Part shown: positions 62,645-64,000 of the stretch, in pieces
Position numbering within the stretch: position 1 is the first letter of the stretch
How the letters are laid out: every line of letters starts with the position of its first letter
Origin: Butyricimonas faecihominis
Lineage (GTDB): Bacteria > Bacteroidota > Bacteroidia > Bacteroidales > Marinifilaceae
Assembly: GCF_033096445.1 (NCBI RefSeq)
Contig: NZ_AP028155.1
Location: 438,501 to 502,500, forward strand
Direction of reading: 5' to 3'
Length of the DNA: 64,000 nucleotides
Notes under the pieces: model-generated
Told to the model about the DNA's origin: nothing
Database searches by the model: none
Seen by the model: only the letters and a program-made list of their open reading frames with translations
Translations under genes and position numbers: made by a program

Positions 62645-64000
62645 ATGAAAAAATGGATGCTAGTATTGTTCGTGGCACTTTTCGTGCTACCTTGTTCGCT
62701 GGATGCCGAGGCAGCCGGGCGGAAGAAGAAAGGTAAAAATGCCGTCACGGCTAAGGTGGCGGAGAAGAAGAGTGCTTATGACAAATTATTTCAGAAAAAG
62801 TCGTGCGAGACGGTGAAGAGTAATTTCATCACCTTACATAAGGTGGATGGGAAATTGTATTTCGAGATTCCGGTGAAATATCTGGGACGGGAAATGTTGT
62901 TTGCGTCCACGTTGACCTCGACTTCCAGTAATGATTTCTGTGACGTGGGTTACAAGCAAAATGACCCGTTACACGTGCGTTTCACGAAGATCGACAGTAC
63001 TATTTACCTGAATGAAGTAAATGCTTTCGTGACCTCGAATCCGAAAGAACCTTCCCTGCGAAAGGCTATTGACAAGAACTTTGCGGATGCCGTGTTGTAC
63101 TCGTACAAGATTGCAGCTTACACGCCGGACAGTACGGCCGTGGTGATTGATGTGACACCGATATTCACGACGGATATGAAAGAATTTGCCTTTCTTCCGA
63201 CGACGATTATGGGATTGATCCAGTTGAATTCTGTCTTTAACAAAGATGGGGTTGCTTTAGGAGAAGTCAAGGCGTTTGATGATAACTTGAGCGTGAAGTC
63301 CATGTTATCTTATAAAGTATCGTTGAAATTCATGTCGTTCTCGTTCTTGGATAATATGCCGTTGACGGCCACGGTGACTCGTTCTCTATTGTTACTGCCG
63401 GAAGAGAAAATGCGTCCCCGGATTTCCGATTCACGGGTAGGTATTTTTATCACGAGTAAACAACACGTCTCCACGGAGAAGGATGGGATTCAGGATTATA
63501 CGCTGGCCAACCGTTGGCGTATGGAGCCTAAAGATATGGCGGCTTTTCAGCGGGGGGAACTTGTGGAACCCGTGAAACCGATCGTGTTTTATATTGATGA
63601 TGCTTTTCCGGAATTGTGGAAACAACCGATAAAGGAGGGTACGCTACGGTGGAATGAGGCTTTTGAGAAGATTGGGTTTAAGAATGCCGTGCAGGTACGT
63701 GATTTTCCGAAGGATGATCCTGAATTTGATCCGGATAACCTGAAATATTCCTGTATTCGTTATTTACCTTCTTCGACGGCAAATGCGATGGGACCGTCGT
63801 GGGTGGATCCAACGACCGGAGAAATTGTTAATGCCTCTGTTTTGGTCTATAACGACGTGATTCGTTTGATTAATAACTGGCGTTTCGTGCAGACGGCACA
63901 AATTGACCCGTCCGTGCGGGCGAAGAAGATGCCGGATGACATCGTGAAAGAATCCATTGCTTACGTGGTGGCTCACGAGGTGGGGCATTGCCTCGGTTTC
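62645..64000 (+). CDS. Zinc-dependent metalloprotease with DUF5117/DUF5118 regions (3' end outside window)
   Basis: 452 codons are visible, open to the window edge. A signal peptide (KWMLVLFVALFVLPCSLDAEA) is followed by a DUF5118-like start, a DUF5117-like region (FEIPVKYLGREMLFASTLTS, FITSKQHVSTEKDGIQDYTL, PIVFYIDDAFPELWKQPI) and the zinc site HEVGHCLGF in the last residues shown (the first two His and the Glu of HExxHxxGx). The family is typical of Bacteroidetes SusCD loci; the product is probably a periplasmic or surface peptidase. Confidence 0.9.
   Translation, partial: MKKWMLVLFVALFVLPCSLDAEAAGRKKKGKNAVTAKVAEKKSAYDKLFQKKSCETVKSNFITLHKVDGKLYFEIPVKYLGREMLFASTLTSTSSNDFCDVGYKQNDPLHVRFTKIDSTIYLNEVNAFVTSNPKEPSLRKAIDKNFADAVLYSYKIAAYTPDSTAVVIDVTPIFTTDMKEFAFLPTTIMGLIQLNSVFNKDGVALGEVKAFDDNLSVKSMLSYKVSLKFMSFSFLDNMPLTATVTRSLLLLPEEKMRPRISDSRVGIFITSKQHVSTEKDGIQDYTLANRWRMEPKDMAAFQRGELVEPVKPIVFYIDDAFPELWKQPIKEGTLRWNEAFEKIGFKNAVQVRDFPKDDPEFDPDNLKYSCIRYLPSSTANAMGPSWVDPTTGEIVNASVLVYNDVIRLINNWRFVQTAQIDPSVRAKKMPDDIVKESIAYVVAHEVGHCLGF

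Overview
The window comes from a Bacteroidales genome, most likely Odoribacteraceae (Butyricimonas/Odoribacter-like; this family-level placement is inference). Supporting signs are two ECF sigma/FecR/SusC/SusD loci, the atpDCBEFHAG gene order with a very short epsilon subunit, promoters of the form TTTG-N19-21-TAnnTTTG, and RteC, DUF6597-AraC and Rpn families. No rRNA, tRNA, CRISPR array or complete insertion sequence was seen.

Positions 1-7,150 look like an accessory or mobile-element-derived tract. It holds the 5' part of a MATE efflux gene with a short leader ORF, a CatA-type acetyltransferase, an AraC regulator, a TetR-DUF2867-RteC operon with a perfect palindromic operator, a divergent promoter that drives a structured leader RNA followed by three stacked terminators, a probable minus-strand structured RNA, a frameshifted chimeric ORF6N gene and the 3' remnant of a COG1106-type AAA ATPase.

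Positions 7,150-14,750 hold ordinary chromosomal genes: an alpha/beta hydrolase, an HTH regulator, a second MATE gene with the same kind of leader ORF as the first, a cold-shock-like RRM protein, a frameshifted 6-phosphogluconolactonase gene and a third MATE transporter.

Positions 14,900-29,060 are the energy block. A TonB motor cluster (41-aa membrane protein, ExbB, two ExbD, TonB, PstS-like lipoprotein, TPR protein) is flanked by two paralogous 130-aa secreted proteins that I do not recognise. The full F1Fo ATP synthase operon follows, with identical 34-bp intergenic repeats inside it.

Positions 29,100-34,200 hold a DUF6051-like hydrolase, an overlapping LytTR/AraC regulator pair, a VOC protein, a 185-bp MITE-like palindromic element, an Rpn-family nuclease and a 38-aa Lys-rich protein.

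Positions 34,400-47,200 are the first ECF/FecR/SusCD locus, continuing into a lipoprotein, a GldA-like ABC ATPase, a fused GldF-GldG permease and a TlpA-like thioredoxin. Positions 47,200-53,800 hold housekeeping and salvage genes: flavin reductase, SIMPL protein, AlbA/HATPase regulator with a 12-bp tandem repeat, DNA-glycosylase-fold protein, nicotinamidase-like hydrolase, nicotinate phosphoribosyltransferase, ArsC/Spx-like protein and HD protein. Positions 53,860-64,000 are the second ECF/FecR/SusCD locus, ending in two lipoproteins and a zinc metalloprotease cut off by the window edge, which suggests uptake of a peptide or protein-derived nutrient.

The most unusual signal is the pair of 7-codon leader ORFs (MKWQLCI and MKAQLCI) upstream of two MATE efflux genes. 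Their amino acids are conserved although their codons differ, and each is followed by hairpins, which suggests drug- or translation-sensing attenuation of efflux.
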